NCBI GenBank assembly: GCA_026874595.1
Contig: CM049318.1
Coordinates: forward strand, 13,125,241-13,189,240
Direction of reading: 5' to 3'
Source: Sipunculus nudus
Taxonomy: Eukaryota > Annelida > Sipuncula > Golfingiida > Sipunculidae
Length of the DNA: 64,000 nucleotides
The notes beneath the pieces were generated by a model. The model had not been told where the DNA came from. It made no database searches and saw nothing but the letters and a program-made list of their open reading frames with translations. The translations under genes were made by a program, and so were the position numbers. Shown here one piece after another: positions 1-11,292 of the stretch (position 1 is the first letter of the stretch; every line of letters begins with the position of its first letter).

Positions 1-383
1 CCAAACGGCAAACAATGTTCATGTGAACCGTTGAACAATGAGCAAGGCTCCCCCCCCCCCCCATTTCTTCAAAGAAATAACCTCTTTTTAGTTTGTAAGT
101 TAATTATTTTACTTTCTATAAATGGCATTATGATATCCACGATGCAGATGGTTGAGATTTGCTCACAAGCGGAAGTTTCGAGTCCATCCCATGTCCGTTG
201 TTACCGACAATGCAGAGGTTAGTCAACACGGTCCTCTCGCCATCTCATGTCATGGTGACAGTTCAAGGATATTGATAATAAAATTTATCTGACGGGTTAT
301 CAGATGGGATTTCATTTATATCATTCATCATGTCAATTTTCCATTACTTTATACTTTGCAAGACGTGTGAATTTTCCCCACAG

Positions 384-658
384 ATTGCTGTCCTATGACA
401 GGAACAAGAACTTCGGTGCCCAACTGGGCGACAGTTCACCCACACTCAAGATGAACCTGCCTCCTTATGATGAATACAGAGATCTGAACACTGGAGCTGT
501 GGTGGGTTTACTTTTTTTTACCAGGGCCCATCCAAAGAGAGACTTTTTAAAAGTTATTCATATGAAGCACACACAAACATTCTGTGTAACAACAAAAAAA
601 AACCTCAACCATTTTTATTTTTAACCATAACTTTAAAACAGGTAAGAAATGATGATCA

Positions 659-718
<60 letters not shown>

Positions 719-1323
719 ATAAAAACAAATGCATGCAGTGAAGATAATTATGACAAATATTTTCTAGTGGGACTACTTGGTCTGTTCGAATTGGCATATT
801 CATTCTTTTCCTATTCCTGAGCTGATTCAGCAAATGCTAATCTATATTATATTACTATTATAAGATGATACTTTAAATATAAACATTGAATTTACAAGGA
901 AATATGACCTCTGCACATACAAAGATCTACGTTATTTTGACAAGAATACAATATATTATACAATATATACAGACACTTTTAATTGTACAAATCATGAAAA
1001 TGGATGTTTTGTTTTATAATTTCAGATACCAAGAGTGACTGAGGCTGCTGCTAACCAGTACCTGATGCCGTTTGATAAGGAACTTCGTGTAAAAAGACAA
1101 GCTCTGGGAATCAGGCTTCCTGAGATATGTCCGCTGGTCTCAAGTTGATGAAACTATCTATACTAGGGACATCTTTAAGGCAGAAATGAAAAAAAATGTG
1201 ACATATAATGTAGACCTGAGTGTGGATAAATGTGGAAATGTCAAGCAGTCTCAATGTGAATGTGCGTCAGGCATGGGTCCACATGTCAGCTGTAAGCATA
1301 TACTGTGTCTACTTTTCAGTTTA
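384..1323 (+). pseudogene. SWIM zinc-finger protein fragment, two exons with a frameshift
   Basis: Two exon-like blocks are visible. The first, 384-501, follows a ccccacag acceptor and ends at a gtgggt donor. The second, 1026-1323, follows ataatttcag and ends at a gtaaagt donor. Both junctions are in phase 0, so the reading frame carries across. The second block contains a SWIM-type zinc finger, C-x-C-x9-C-x-H, in the stretch CECASGMGPHVSCKH at 1258-1302; SWIM fingers are usually DNA- or protein-binding. One extra base in the A-run at 1091-1095 shifts the frame; with one A fewer, the exon would be open throughout. This could be an assembly homopolymer error or a true pseudogene. The rest of the protein is not in the window, and I cannot say whether it is a host gene or a domesticated transposon protein. 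Confidence 0.6.
661..716. repeat. (AT)28 microsatellite
   Basis: Uninterrupted AT dinucleotides, lying in the intron-like gap between the two SWIM exon blocks. The rest of 717-1025 holds no recognisable feature. Confidence 0.95.
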
Positions 1324-1339
1324 GTAAAGTTTAGTTATG

Positions 1340-1477
1340 CAGGGTCACAAGCTGGTCAAAGGCTGGCCACAGCTTGGTCACAGCTGGTCACAACTTGGTC
1401 ACAGCTGGTCACAAGTAGGTCACAACTGGTCACAGGCTGCTGGTCACAGCGGGTCACAGATTGGCAACAGGGGATCA
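1340..1477. repeat. GGTCACA minisatellite (10-11 bp unit)
   Basis: About twelve imperfect copies of a TGGTCACAGC-like 10-11 bp unit, starting just after the SWIM exon donor. Each copy contains GGTCA, the core of a nuclear-receptor half-site. The array is open in two forward frames, but this is a by-product of the repeat and not evidence of coding. Confidence 0.8.
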
Positions 1478-2261
1478 CACTTAATGATTAAAAAAGCCAA
1501 GGGAGATCATTATAGTAAAGGTAATCAGGAATGAATGTACTCTTGAGTATACATGTAGATGTATTATATATAGTCATTATTATGCATATGAGTCTAATTA
1601 CAGTTATTAATTATTTATGCATAGCTAATTAAAGTTGCCTTATTACAGTATTGGTGCTAGGATAGTCCGCACTATGAGCACAGGGTTGTCAACACATTTT
1701 CAACAGCTGAGGCCAATCATCATATAATAGGGGTATATTTATCTTGGTAGTGGACAGCAATGCATGGGTATGGAAGGAAATAGTTGTTTAGTCTTTATAT
1801 TATACATTTATAATCTGAAAGAGAGATAGCATATTTTGATACCAGATATTTTGTAGTTTGATACACTTTTATATATGACATATTGTTCAAGTATTTTGGA
1901 ACAACTTTAAAAAACGTCTTAATTATATTTGCTGCTGCAGTTTGTCAGAGATTATGAGTGTGTGTGCATACATAATTATCCCATATATTGAAACCGACAT
2001 TATGTCCCACGGCCCTGGTTGATTAATCACTTCATTATCTGAAAACATTTAATAAATACAATTGTCCAATGCATTTCCTGACATTTTAAACTTAACTGGA
2101 ATAAGTAGAGTATAAGTTAGGGACAATAACCCCCAGGCAGCAGAATGCAACCTCAGACACAGGGTTAATTTATCCCCAGCGGGGTAGACGCAAGACACTT
2201 TTAGTCTGGGAAATCCACTGATCCAAAATAACCCGAGATGGAGAGAGCTTGAAACTTTCAT
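1478..2261. other. no gene recognised
   Basis: AT-rich DNA. Short ORFs here show no domain, splice context or composition suggesting coding. Confidence 0.5.
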
Positions 2262-2725
2262 TATATTTTGCGTCCAAATACAGGAGCACTGTGTACATAT
2301 AGATCATTATAAATATGTATAAATAAGGAGGGAAACACAGTTTTCGCATCCATCTATATTTGATAAGGCAACATCAATATTAATTAAACCTTACCTCTAA
2401 AACTATCCTGATAGACGAGATTGAGGGCACAACAATTTGTTTATAACCATTGGTCCATTTTAATTATCATTCGACGTGTGTCCAAATATCGTCTCAAAAT
2501 GCATGTGACATCGCATGTTTCATACAAAATATGCCCGTATTGTCATTTTTCGCGCAGTTCTTTGCATCCCGAATGGAAATTCCAAAACAGCATCATAGTG
2601 TCTGGGAATTCCAAGGGAAACTTTTACGAAAATCGTTTATCTCATGTTTATTCAGGCTGTTCACATACCGCATGTCGGCGAGAGCAATTCTGAGAGTTGA
2701 TCACTGATAACCTCTGGATAATGTG
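2262..2725. repeat. dispersed repeat R1, copy 1
   Basis: Aligns by eye with 4755-5335 in the same orientation. Shared landmarks in order are: an ATACAGGRGCACT block, a GGGAAACAC block, TATATTTGATAA followed by GGCAACATCAATATTAAT, TCAAAATGCATGTG, CCAAGGGAAACTTT, and TGATCACTGATAACCT. Many substitutions and indels separate the copies, so the duplication or dispersal is old. It lacks an ORF and obvious terminal repeats. Confidence 0.75.
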
Positions 2726-2750
2726 GGCACAACGCTCAGCGCTTAATAGG

Positions 2751-2781
<31 letters not shown>

Positions 2782-2806
2782 TTATGTGCATGTGTGTGTG
2801 TGTGTG
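2751..2806. repeat. (CT)n and (TG)n microsatellites
   Basis: A CT run at 2751-2774 and a TG run around 2788-2806, directly upstream of the SINE-like sequence. Confidence 0.9.
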
Positions 2807-2839
2807 TGAGGGGGTAACACAAAAGCGGACCGAACTGCC

Positions 2840-2985
2840 TCGCTAGTGAACCTTGCTTTTCTAGCAAAGCGGTTGGAACGCCGGACATGTGCGCCACCGA
2901 CATGGGTTCGAATCCCAGATTGGCCCAGTATTTTTCCTGGACAATTTGTCTTCGTAACAGTGTGTATATGTATTGTACCATCCTA
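2840..2985 (+). mobile_element. tRNA-headed SINE-like sequence
   Basis: Contains an RNA polymerase III A box, TAGCAAAGCGG at 2862-2872, and a perfect B box, GGTTCGAATCC at 2905-2915, at tRNA-like spacing. The body continues past the tRNA-like head into unrelated sequence, as SINEs do. The tail near 2990 is AT-rich. No clear target-site duplication was found, so the ends are approximate. Confidence 0.6.
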
Positions 2986-3600
2986 GCTTAAATTTAATAA
3001 AATTGATGATTGATAGACGTTTTAAGGAGAACTCGGATTGTAACAAGGTCATACTGTATATAAGAGGAATAGCTTAAACTTTATTACATACATTTGAAGC
3101 TGTCTAAAAGACCAGCTGTCAATTAAGACCATATTCAAACGCTGTCACGCTGTTGGTTATAATTGACCGGTCTATAATAAGACCACCTGTGAATTAAACC
3201 CACTTCTGATTACACAAGTTTTAATGTATTAGAAATATCACTCAAACTACTGACCCGAACTTTTTTCACGTATGAAACTGATAGTATTCCGAGTAGACTG
3301 TTTTAAGTAATTGGTTCAGTCTTCCTGCCGTAATACAATCTGAATGAACGATACAAGAGCTGCGAACTGTTGCTTCAAAGAGATCATGCTTCTTTGTGAT
3401 GGAGGCTAGTGCGTGCATAGAAATATTGACTGCTAGCTAGCTGTGTCGATTTTACATATAGAGAATAAGGTACAATCGACTGCCCTGCCGTAGCGCGTCT
3501 TTTATAGAATCTGAATTGTTTACCAGTGGTGTTCTCCGACTGACTTTTTGCCAAAACTCCTGCGACGCGACTTTATATAGAAACTGAACCACCAGAGCGC
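2986..3600 (+). repeat. dispersed repeat R2, copy 1
   Basis: Matches 58280-59145 in the same orientation through many blocks: ATGATTGATAGA, GGAGAACTCG, AGAGGAATAGCTAAA-like, TGTCTAAAAGACCA, CTGTGAATTAA, CACATATGAAACTG-like, TCAGTCYTCCNGCCGTAATAC, GATGGAGGCT-like and TTCTCCGACTGACTTT-like. The copies differ by many indels; copy 2 carries an internal triplication. Coding potential is absent. Confidence 0.75.
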
Positions 3601-3799
3601 GCTTCAGGCTGTCTGTACAAACAGTAGTTTGGCAAAAAAAAACTTTTGAAAACTGATTGAATCCCTCTGAATCTATAAATCATTCCCAAACACTCTGGTA
3701 GTGACTGATATCGTATAACTAACAGTCTCACACACGGTATGACTCATTCCCGTGTTGCATCATGTTTGGAATATCCGAAACAGCGTGTAAACATAACTT

Positions 3800-4128
3800 C
3801 TGGACACTTTCCGTGACTGCAGGGGTAGAATGGGACGGTAGAGAGCTAGTGTCAGTCGGAGCGGTGTCATTTGATGTATCGGGACAGGCGGACATTGTTA
3901 GTGACTGCAGGAGTACCTGGGGACGGTAGAGAGCTAGTGTCACCGAGACAGCGCGACAACATAAAGGGACAGACGTGGACACTGTGTCCTACCTTATATG
4001 CAACGGGACAGGAGGACATATACATATCCATGTATTTGGACAGACAGACGGGCATTGTCCGTGACTACTGGGGTAATGTCAGCCGGACGGCGCGACAAAG
4101 TTACAGGACAGACGCGGTCATTGTCCCC

Positions 4129-4133
<5 letters not shown>
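3800..4133 (+). repeat. imperfect tandem repeat, about 125-bp unit
   Basis: Two and a half diverged units. Landmarks that recur are GTGACTGCAGG, GACGGTAGAGAGCTAGTGTC, GCGCGACAA, GGGACAG, and CCTACCTTATAT. The last unit runs into the AT microsatellite, so the microsatellite may have grown from the TTATAT of the unit. Confidence 0.7.

Positions 4134-4191
<58 letters not shown>
4134..4191. repeat. (AT)n microsatellite
   Basis: About 29 AT dinucleotides, continuing from the end of the preceding tandem repeat. Confidence 0.95.
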
Positions 4192-4196
<5 letters not shown>

Positions 4197-4754
4197 ACAC
4201 AGGGGAAATTTTTTACGCATAGGGTCTGCGAGAATTTAGGGATTCGGGGTAAGGTGATATCTCACTTTGAGAGATCCACTGTATGAATCACTATATACTT
4301 CTGCAAACTAGCCTGAGCTTTTGATTCTAAGTCATCTCCAAGCCTACCCGTGTTCATTGCTCGCTAACCGAAGAAGAACGGTTTGATATCGAAAGGCGCG
4401 CCAGTGGTGTTCCTGTCTATAAAATCTACTTCTGCTACATGAACACTCGGTGGACGTGTTGCTTTGCTGCATGCTCACAACAGTCCCGCCAGAGAGAACA
4501 GGCAGGGTGGTTCCAAGCCTGCCTCTCATTCAACTTACTACGAACGTCATAGTAAGCCAGTGTGTTCAGACGTTTAAAAACGTGACACGTTGCACTTGAT
4601 GCACCCTGAACGTGACCGTGAGAACACGTTGTATACTTTAGCCACAGCTGTCTAGTGGTGTTGTTCGCCATATACACATGCAGACTGGGGAATCCACATG
4701 CAGATCTAAAAGAAACCCGGGAGTGGAGCGCTGTACAGAGCGTACCGTTGTACT
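4192..4754. other. no gene recognised
   Basis: Mixed-composition DNA with only short, unsupported ORFs on both strands. Confidence 0.5.
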
Positions 4755-5335
4755 GGGCGTCTCAATACAGGGGCACTATGTATGTTATTAATCCTAAAAT
4801 CTTATGCTTGTATAGTAGTAGATAAATAAATCAGGTGGGAAACACCATTCTCAATTATCTATATTTGATAAAGGCAACATCAATATTAATAGGTATATAA
4901 GTTATATGACCTTCTATAATACTCTTCCGAAAAATGAGATTCTTCCTAATTTTTTTTTTTTTTTTTTTTTTTTTGTGAAACTTATGTCGAGATCTCGAGA
5001 TAAATATTTTTTTCTGTGTCCTAAATCAGCCACCGTACAAAAGTGCATTGTAAGCATGAGTTATTTTAATTGTCAATAAATATTTGTCCATGTATCGTGT
5101 CAAAATGCATGTGTATGACATCGCATATTTCACCTACGCCCGTTTTGTCCTTTGTTCGTGCATTTCTTCCATGCATGATGAATGGAAACCCCAAAACACC
5201 AATAATAATTTCTTGGAATACCAAGGGAAACTTTGACGAAAAATCCTTATTATATATTTATTCACATACCGCGTGTTGCGACAAGAGAAACTTCGGAAGA
5301 TGATCACTGATAACCTTCAAAATGGGTGCGAGTAT
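4755..5335. repeat. dispersed repeat R1, copy 2
   Basis: Second copy of the 2262-2725 repeat, same orientation. It differs by insertions, including a 25-base poly-T at 4950-4974. Confidence 0.75.
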
Positions 5336-5348
5336 ATACGGCCCTCAG

Positions 5349-5395
5349 CAAGGGCGTAGCCAGGCTTGAGGGGGGGGGGGAGGAGGCCGAAATAT
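5349..5395 (+). mobile_element. hAT-like terminal sequence fragment
   Basis: CAAGGGCGTAGCCAGG followed by a G-run resembles the CAGGGGCGTAGCCAGG-type terminal inverted repeat that I recall from many animal hAT elements. I found no opposite terminus in the window and no transposase, so this is at most a remnant. Confidence 0.4.
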
Positions 5396-5423
5396 TTGGC
5401 ATGCAGAGGCAATTTTAACACAC

Positions 5424-5473
5424 ACATATGTATATATACATATATATATATTTATATATTTGTGTAGTTAGTA

Positions 5474-5508
<35 letters not shown>

Positions 5509-5538
5509 TTATATATATATATATGTATATATATATAT
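5424..5538. repeat. AT/GT-rich simple sequence
   Basis: Imperfect ATATGT and AT runs, ending exactly where the possible LTR begins. Confidence 0.85.
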
Positions 5539-6263
5539 TGTTACAGGTGCTCTTTTTATTGTGTGACACGGGCGTAACTCATGTTGTAGCGCTCTTGCCT
5601 GGCCGCTTGTTACATTCTATGTTTAATCGGTACTGGTTCAACTCTTGTTGTCATGCTGGCTTTAGGCGAGGTCACGTGTACACCATGGTGTGTAGAGGCA
5701 CGGCGATGTTTTTCTTGATGATTCTTGTAACGCGTGTTTACTGTGCTGTGTAAGATCTTTAAGACTGTTCGAGAAGTGGAAAATTCTCGGCTTGGGGTGA
5801 AGAGTATATAAAGGGGCTGTGTTTTGGAGCCGAGAAGAGAGCAGCAGAGAAGATTTCTAGCGGACGCAGAAGCGTGCGTCAATTTCTGGGACCTTATCCG
5901 ACGAGTGCGGCAATTATAGATTTTCTTCAGACTTTCTCCTGGATTTTGTGCATTTGGACTCCAGTTTACTTTCTACATTGTTACAAGAGCTTTACACTGG
6001 ACTGTCATTTCCGAGAGTATACATTTTAAAGAACTTATCGTTGTGATAGTGTTGGTATCCAGGTTCTGTGCACATTGTTTATTTTTCTGTGTGATTGTAT
6101 CGATTTGTTGTTTTACCGCTATTTTACTGTATAAATGTATTGATTTAATGTATTGTAATGTTTGATTGTTTTAGGAATAAATTATGTTTTTTTTTGTTAA
6201 CAAAAAAAAAACACTGACTTCTTTATTCATTCCCCAAGACATTTCACGCTGCCTAGTGTTACA
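5539..6263 (+). mobile_element. possible solo LTR
   Basis: The 725-bp segment starts TGTTACAGG and ends GTGTTACA, giving the TG...CA ends of an LTR. Inside are a TATA box, TATATAAA at 5805-5812, and a polyadenylation signal, AATAAA at 6176-6181, followed by a T-rich and A-rich stretch, which is the U3-R-U5 order. Only one copy is in the window and no pol-like sequence adjoins it. The 5-bp flanks do not match, so the ends or the solo-LTR reading may be wrong. An ordinary TATA promoter with a short exon is the main alternative. Confidence 0.5.
5805..5812 (+). promoter_or_regulatory. TATA box of the possible LTR
   Basis: TATATAAA followed by GGGGCTG, with transcription expected to start near 5835-5845. 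Confidence 0.5.
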
Positions 6264-7708
6264 GGATCTGATTTTTTTATCTCCATGCAAAATTTGTGTT
6301 CTAGGAGAGCTAGGGTAATGAATTTTATCTCAAAAATTAAAACAAAACACATTTTTTATACATGCTATACAAGCTTACATGATCACTAAACCCTGTAAGT
6401 GTATGGTTCTTATCTTAGTGGATACACGGAGCAACAACTGGGTCTACGTGTGAACCTGTAAATCAAAGGAATTTGCTTTAATGTAGGTTATTAACAAATC
6501 ACATAAGATAATAAAAATATTTATTCAAATTTAGTTCACTCGACTTTTGTTCTAAATTGACAGGTGATTATTTCGCTGGAAACAAGATTAACCCTGCTGT
6601 TTGCAGACGCCACCCGTACATCCATAGAATACGTTTTCAACACGACCTGTGGTACGTGCACGCTATGTTCACCGGTCGCTTCCTCCTGATATGATTAATC
6701 ACACGTGTGCTCCTGATGCAACACATCTAACACATTTCTCGATCACATGTACCACATACTGTTTAGGATGCACTGGATCTCATTTTTCATACAAGCTGTG
6801 TGCAACTGCGACAGCGGCATTTTCAATGTAAAAAGAAAAACATTATTTTATGTCACGCCACATGGCGGGACAGCGGGCAGAGACAGACGTTATAAAACGT
6901 CCATGAACGGCTTGCCACGACTCCATGCAGGCATTGTTTACCAGGATCTCACACACACCAGCAACGTCTCGTTATTGGTATGATGGATGGCACCTCCTCC
7001 TCTCGCGTAACATACCAGTTGTCTGAAATGTGTAATAGGGATACGTCTGAGAGAGCAGACGAAAAACGGAGAGCAGATGGAGGCGTCACGGACGTCTCGG
7101 TGCTCGTCGCGATGATGGATGGTGCCTTCCCCTCTCCTTCGCCCCGCAGACTAGCTATTTACTGCCTGTGCCGCTTAACCAACAATCTGCTCGTCAAGCA
7201 GTACATACTGTAGCTAGCCGCCGGCAGGACGAGTGTAGGCCTGTAACCACAAGAATATATATGCGCCTGTTGACAACCTTGACGCGCAAAGGGCGGTAAC
7301 GTGCTGAGTCATACGTTCCGCGTGCAATAAATATCAAACACATTTGGTGCGAACGTACACCGCTAGCTAGTAGCTACATCGGCCCTGGACGTCAGTGTAA
7401 AAACATCATAACAGATCATATGTTTTTCAGTTTTGTTTCATTTTGCATGAATCAAGTTATCTTTCATACAGATCTGGGCACATAAGGATAGCTTATGACA
7501 TTAGGAGGTCACAATTATCACAAATAATTATCACACTCATTGTATTCACAAAGAAACAAATATTCCAAATCACATGTGAAATGAATTGAGCAGCGCTATA
7601 TACACAAAATACCTTCATGTTACGGCACTTATCTTTATTTTGGAACTTCCTTTTTTATTTATATATATATTTTTTTTGTCTGAAATAGTTATTAACCTGA
7701 GGTTTTTT
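6264..7708. other. no gene recognised
   Basis: Several ORFs of 60-80 codons occur but lack domains or exon borders. ATGATGGATGG is duplicated at about 6980 and 7111, within a diverged local repeat. Confidence 0.5.
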
Positions 7709-10150
7709 AGCTCAGCTGACTTTCAGTCATGCTGGGCTATAGCGATGGGTTTTTGTCCGTCGTCCTTCCGTCTGTCCGTCCGGCCGGCCGTCCGGCCGGC
7801 CATCCGTCCGTTAGCAGGGCACAAATCGTAACCGTAGGGGCTAGGGCCATGAACCCTATGCAGTCTTAGAGGTTATAAAAAGATCTCCTTGCAAACCTGA
7901 AATTAGGTCACTGCGACCTATATTCTCGAAGTTATGGGGTGTGTTTGCACCCCACAGAAATAACTCTTTGAGACAAAATTTTCATCCCAAACCTTCCATC
8001 TTTCACATACAGCTCACCTGCCAACAGGGGAAGAACCATAATTTTTTTTAGGTCAAAAGGTCAAAGGTCAAGGTCACAGGGGCCTCTTCTTTGAAAAGCC
8101 TGTGGATGCATTTTAAGCCAACCCTTTCATCCCAATTCTTTGATTTTTCACATATAGCTCACCTACTAAGTTGGAGAAGCATCCTATAGATTTTGAGGTC
8201 ACAAGGTCAAAGGTCAGGGTCACAGGATCCACTTCTTTGAAAAGGTTGTGGACACATTTCAAGCTAGACTTTTCATTCAAAACCTTCCAGCACTGATATC
8301 GCTTCTCTGCCAACAGGGGAAAAGACCTGTTGATTTTGAGGTCAAAGGTCAAGTTCACAGCACCCACTTCTTGCGTGGAGTCATTTTCAGGCAAACTTTT
8401 CAATCTGTACCTTCCATCTGTCATATATGGCTTACCTACAAATAAGGGAAGAAGCCTATTGATGTTGAGGTCAAAAAGTCAAAGGTCAAGGTCACAATAT
8501 TTAATTGTTCTAAATGCTTGTAAGCATATTTCAAGTGTAACTGTTCAACCCAAACCTTCAGTCTTTCACATATGCCACATCTATGCATCACTCACTTTGA
8601 CTCAAACTTCATATTTATGGGTCTTTTTGCTTGAATAAATAACTTATTGATTTTGGGGTCAGCTGGTCAGCAGGTTAAAGGTTGCAGGTCAAAGTTATTC
8701 ACCCATTGGTTGCCAAGTAATAACACCAGATTTAAGTGGTTAGTAGTTACCCATCATTTAGAAAGAATCCAGTTGATATATGGGCAAAAGGCCAAGGTCA
8801 TAGGTCAGGGATGTTCACAATTACTTTTTTTATAGACCATCTCTATTTTTCTTGTATATATAAAGATCCCACTCCAGCTGGTACATCTCCCTGTGTGGCT
8901 GTAATTGTGAGTGACACTGGTGACATATGACTCCCTTTTGTATCAGCCTATTAAGTGATAAGGCTCAGTGATAAGTACCTCGTTACTTCATAACAAAAAC
9001 ACTGTTGTCAGAATGCTTCAGCCAGGCATTAAGACTATGAGAGTATAGTATTAAGGTTGAGCTACTGATTTATAAGATGATGGGAACATTTTGCAGTTTA
9101 TTTTATGGAATCCTAGCAATAAACTTTAGTTTCCTAGATATCTGAATATTTTAATATATATCACCACATATAATAGCAAGTGTTTGTTCTCATAATATGT
9201 GGATGTGTACCTTGATTTAGGATGGCTTTTTGTTTTATTTCAAGACTCTTAGTCATGCTTTCTGCATTTCTTTTCTTTCAGGTTTGGCAGTTTACCTACC
9301 CTGCTGACCCCATTGAAAAGCAGAGTGATAATAAAAAATATTTGACTTACACTTTTTACATTTGCATATCTATAAATCTGATATGAGGGCCTGGACATGC
9401 CTTTTGAATTATTTTTGGCATTCATTACTGGATAATTTGCCCAAGTTTGGTCTCTTATTGGAGAATGTGGGATATCAAATGTCATACTTGTCAGAAATCC
9501 ATAATGTCTGCCAGTTAGCCACCTTATAAATTCTTTCTCCAGTGCAGTTTCAGTAATTTTTCTTTAATGTTTGGTCCGATTTAGAGAATGTTTGTTGTCT
9601 GATTTCAGACTTGTCAGAAGTCCAATATGGCCACCAGGCAACCATCTTTTAATTCCTTTTGATCATATTATCTCAAGAACAGTTAAAGTGAATGCAGTTG
9701 GATGTATATTTATGTAATCTTGTAAAGGATTGGGTCAAATATTTCTGAATAAATATTACCATCATTTATAAAAGTGCAGTATAGTTGGCTTGTATTGAAT
9801 AAAAATTCATACAGAAGCACCTGCTTCTCAATAATTCTTTCATGTATTTCCTTGATTTTTGCTATATATTTTCATCTTATATTTTCCCTTTGTGGTGTTC
9901 CTTTGAGACTGACAGGTTTCAAGCAAGCTGTTGGAATAGTTCCTGATAGCTTAACAATCATGCATTTTCCTCAGACCATCAATTCACTGTGTTTTAACCA
10001 GACATAGGTGATATATATTTCTGTTGTCATAGAAATTTTCAACAAATTGGCAAATTTGTTCTTCAAAATTTGACTGGAAGTTGTGAATCTCAGTCCATGA
10101 TGTCACAGGTCATGCTTGGCAGCTGAGCGTCATGACCCATGGGTCACTTG
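7709..10150 (+). mobile_element. hairpin-ended element, type 1, copy A
   Basis: Starts after a T-run with AGCTCAGCTGACT, which can pair with the following AGTCATGCTGGGCT to form a hairpin. GTCCGTC-rich DNA follows, then repeated blocks containing AGGTCA. The 3' end is GCTGAGCGTCATGACC, CATGGGTCACTTG, and then T's; it contains the perfect palindrome TGACCCATGGGTCA. There is no credible ORF, so it is non-autonomous. The design of 5' hairpin, internal repeats, 3' hairpin and CTTG between T's resembles Helentron-associated elements by my recollection; this is inference. Confidence 0.7.
8050..8076 (+). promoter_or_regulatory. cluster of AGGTCA direct repeats
   Basis: AGGTCA occurs at 8050, 8058, 8065 and 8071, giving spacings of 2, 1 and 0 bases. 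Similar clusters recur near 8198, 8336 and 8467 within the same element. These match nuclear-receptor direct-repeat half-sites in form; whether anything binds is unknown. Confidence 0.5.
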
Positions 10151-10974
10151 TTTTCTTCACGGCGTGCAATAAAACAACCACACCACCTGTCAGGACTCGG
10201 CGTTTGATTGTTGTTGGTCACTTAATTATTGCAGGTGCTCACATGACACGGTGAAAATTCAAAACACAGATTATAAAAATTAGTATTTTATCCTGTGTAG
10301 GCCCTACAACACTATACTATTTGGCATATATGAACATATTACATGTATTATATAAAGTTATTAACGAAAGTGGCGCTACGTGTATTTTACATGATTAAAA
10401 ATTAATTCATTAATTTTAGTATATTAACTACTCAATTCAGCTTAAAGTTTATGGATTATACCGGGATGTACACAAAGAGGTAATTAAATTGTGTAAACCA
10501 AATTTATTTAGTAAAGAATAAATAAATACATAACATGGGGGACAAGAATCGATTTTGCTTTCAGCTAAATAAAATAAATCAAGTCGATGTGTGTTGGCAC
10601 TCACGGTCTTAAGTTGCCTTTGCGACTCCGGGCTCAAATAGGGATAGCTCATATATAATTATGATATTAATTATGAGTCAAGGGTCATAATTAGCATGCA
10701 TATTTATCACATAAAACTGCTTTTCACCAGGAAGGACATTAAAATGCAAGATTACACGATAATATTTATTAACCAAAGGACTTTTTTTCAGAACTTACAA
10801 TTCAAATGACATCCAGGTCAAACGATACAAGCACATCAATTTCAATTCGAAACAAAAATCCACGGGCAAATGAAAGAACATGCATATAATATAAGTGCTA
10901 TATTATAGATCTAAAGTGAATGGGTATTTCAAAGACAACTAATAACGATTTCAGCGTCCTGGTTCACGAGTGGT
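10151..10974. other. no gene recognised
   Basis: AT-rich DNA with no supported ORF or repeat. Confidence 0.5.
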
Positions 10975-11292
10975 GTTTCCATCTCAATATGTTATATATA
11001 GTAATTGGAGACCTCTATATACACCCGGTTTCCATCTCAATATGTTATATATAGTAATTGGAGACCTCTATATACACCCGGTTTCCATCTCAATATGTTA
11101 TATATAGTAATTGGAGACCTCTATATACACCCGGTTTCCATCTCAATATGTTATATATAGTAATTGGAGACCTCTATATACAACCGGTTTCCATCTCAAT
11201 ATGTTATATATAGTAATTGGAGACCTCTATATACACCCGGTTTCCATCTCAATATGTTATATATAGTAATTGGAGACCTCTATATACACCCG
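10975..11292. repeat. 53-bp minisatellite, six copies
   Basis: GTTTCCATCTCAATATG recurs at 10975, 11028, 11081, 11134, 11187 and 11240, exactly 53 bp apart. Copies are nearly identical; one differs by an A in the ACAACCGG variant near 11181. Near-identity implies recent expansion or ongoing homogenisation. Confidence 0.95.

Noticed and set aside
2251-2340. Gene promoter upstream of short ORFs near 2421
   Set aside because: The sequence is part of dispersed repeat R1 and the ORFs are not conserved in its second copy.
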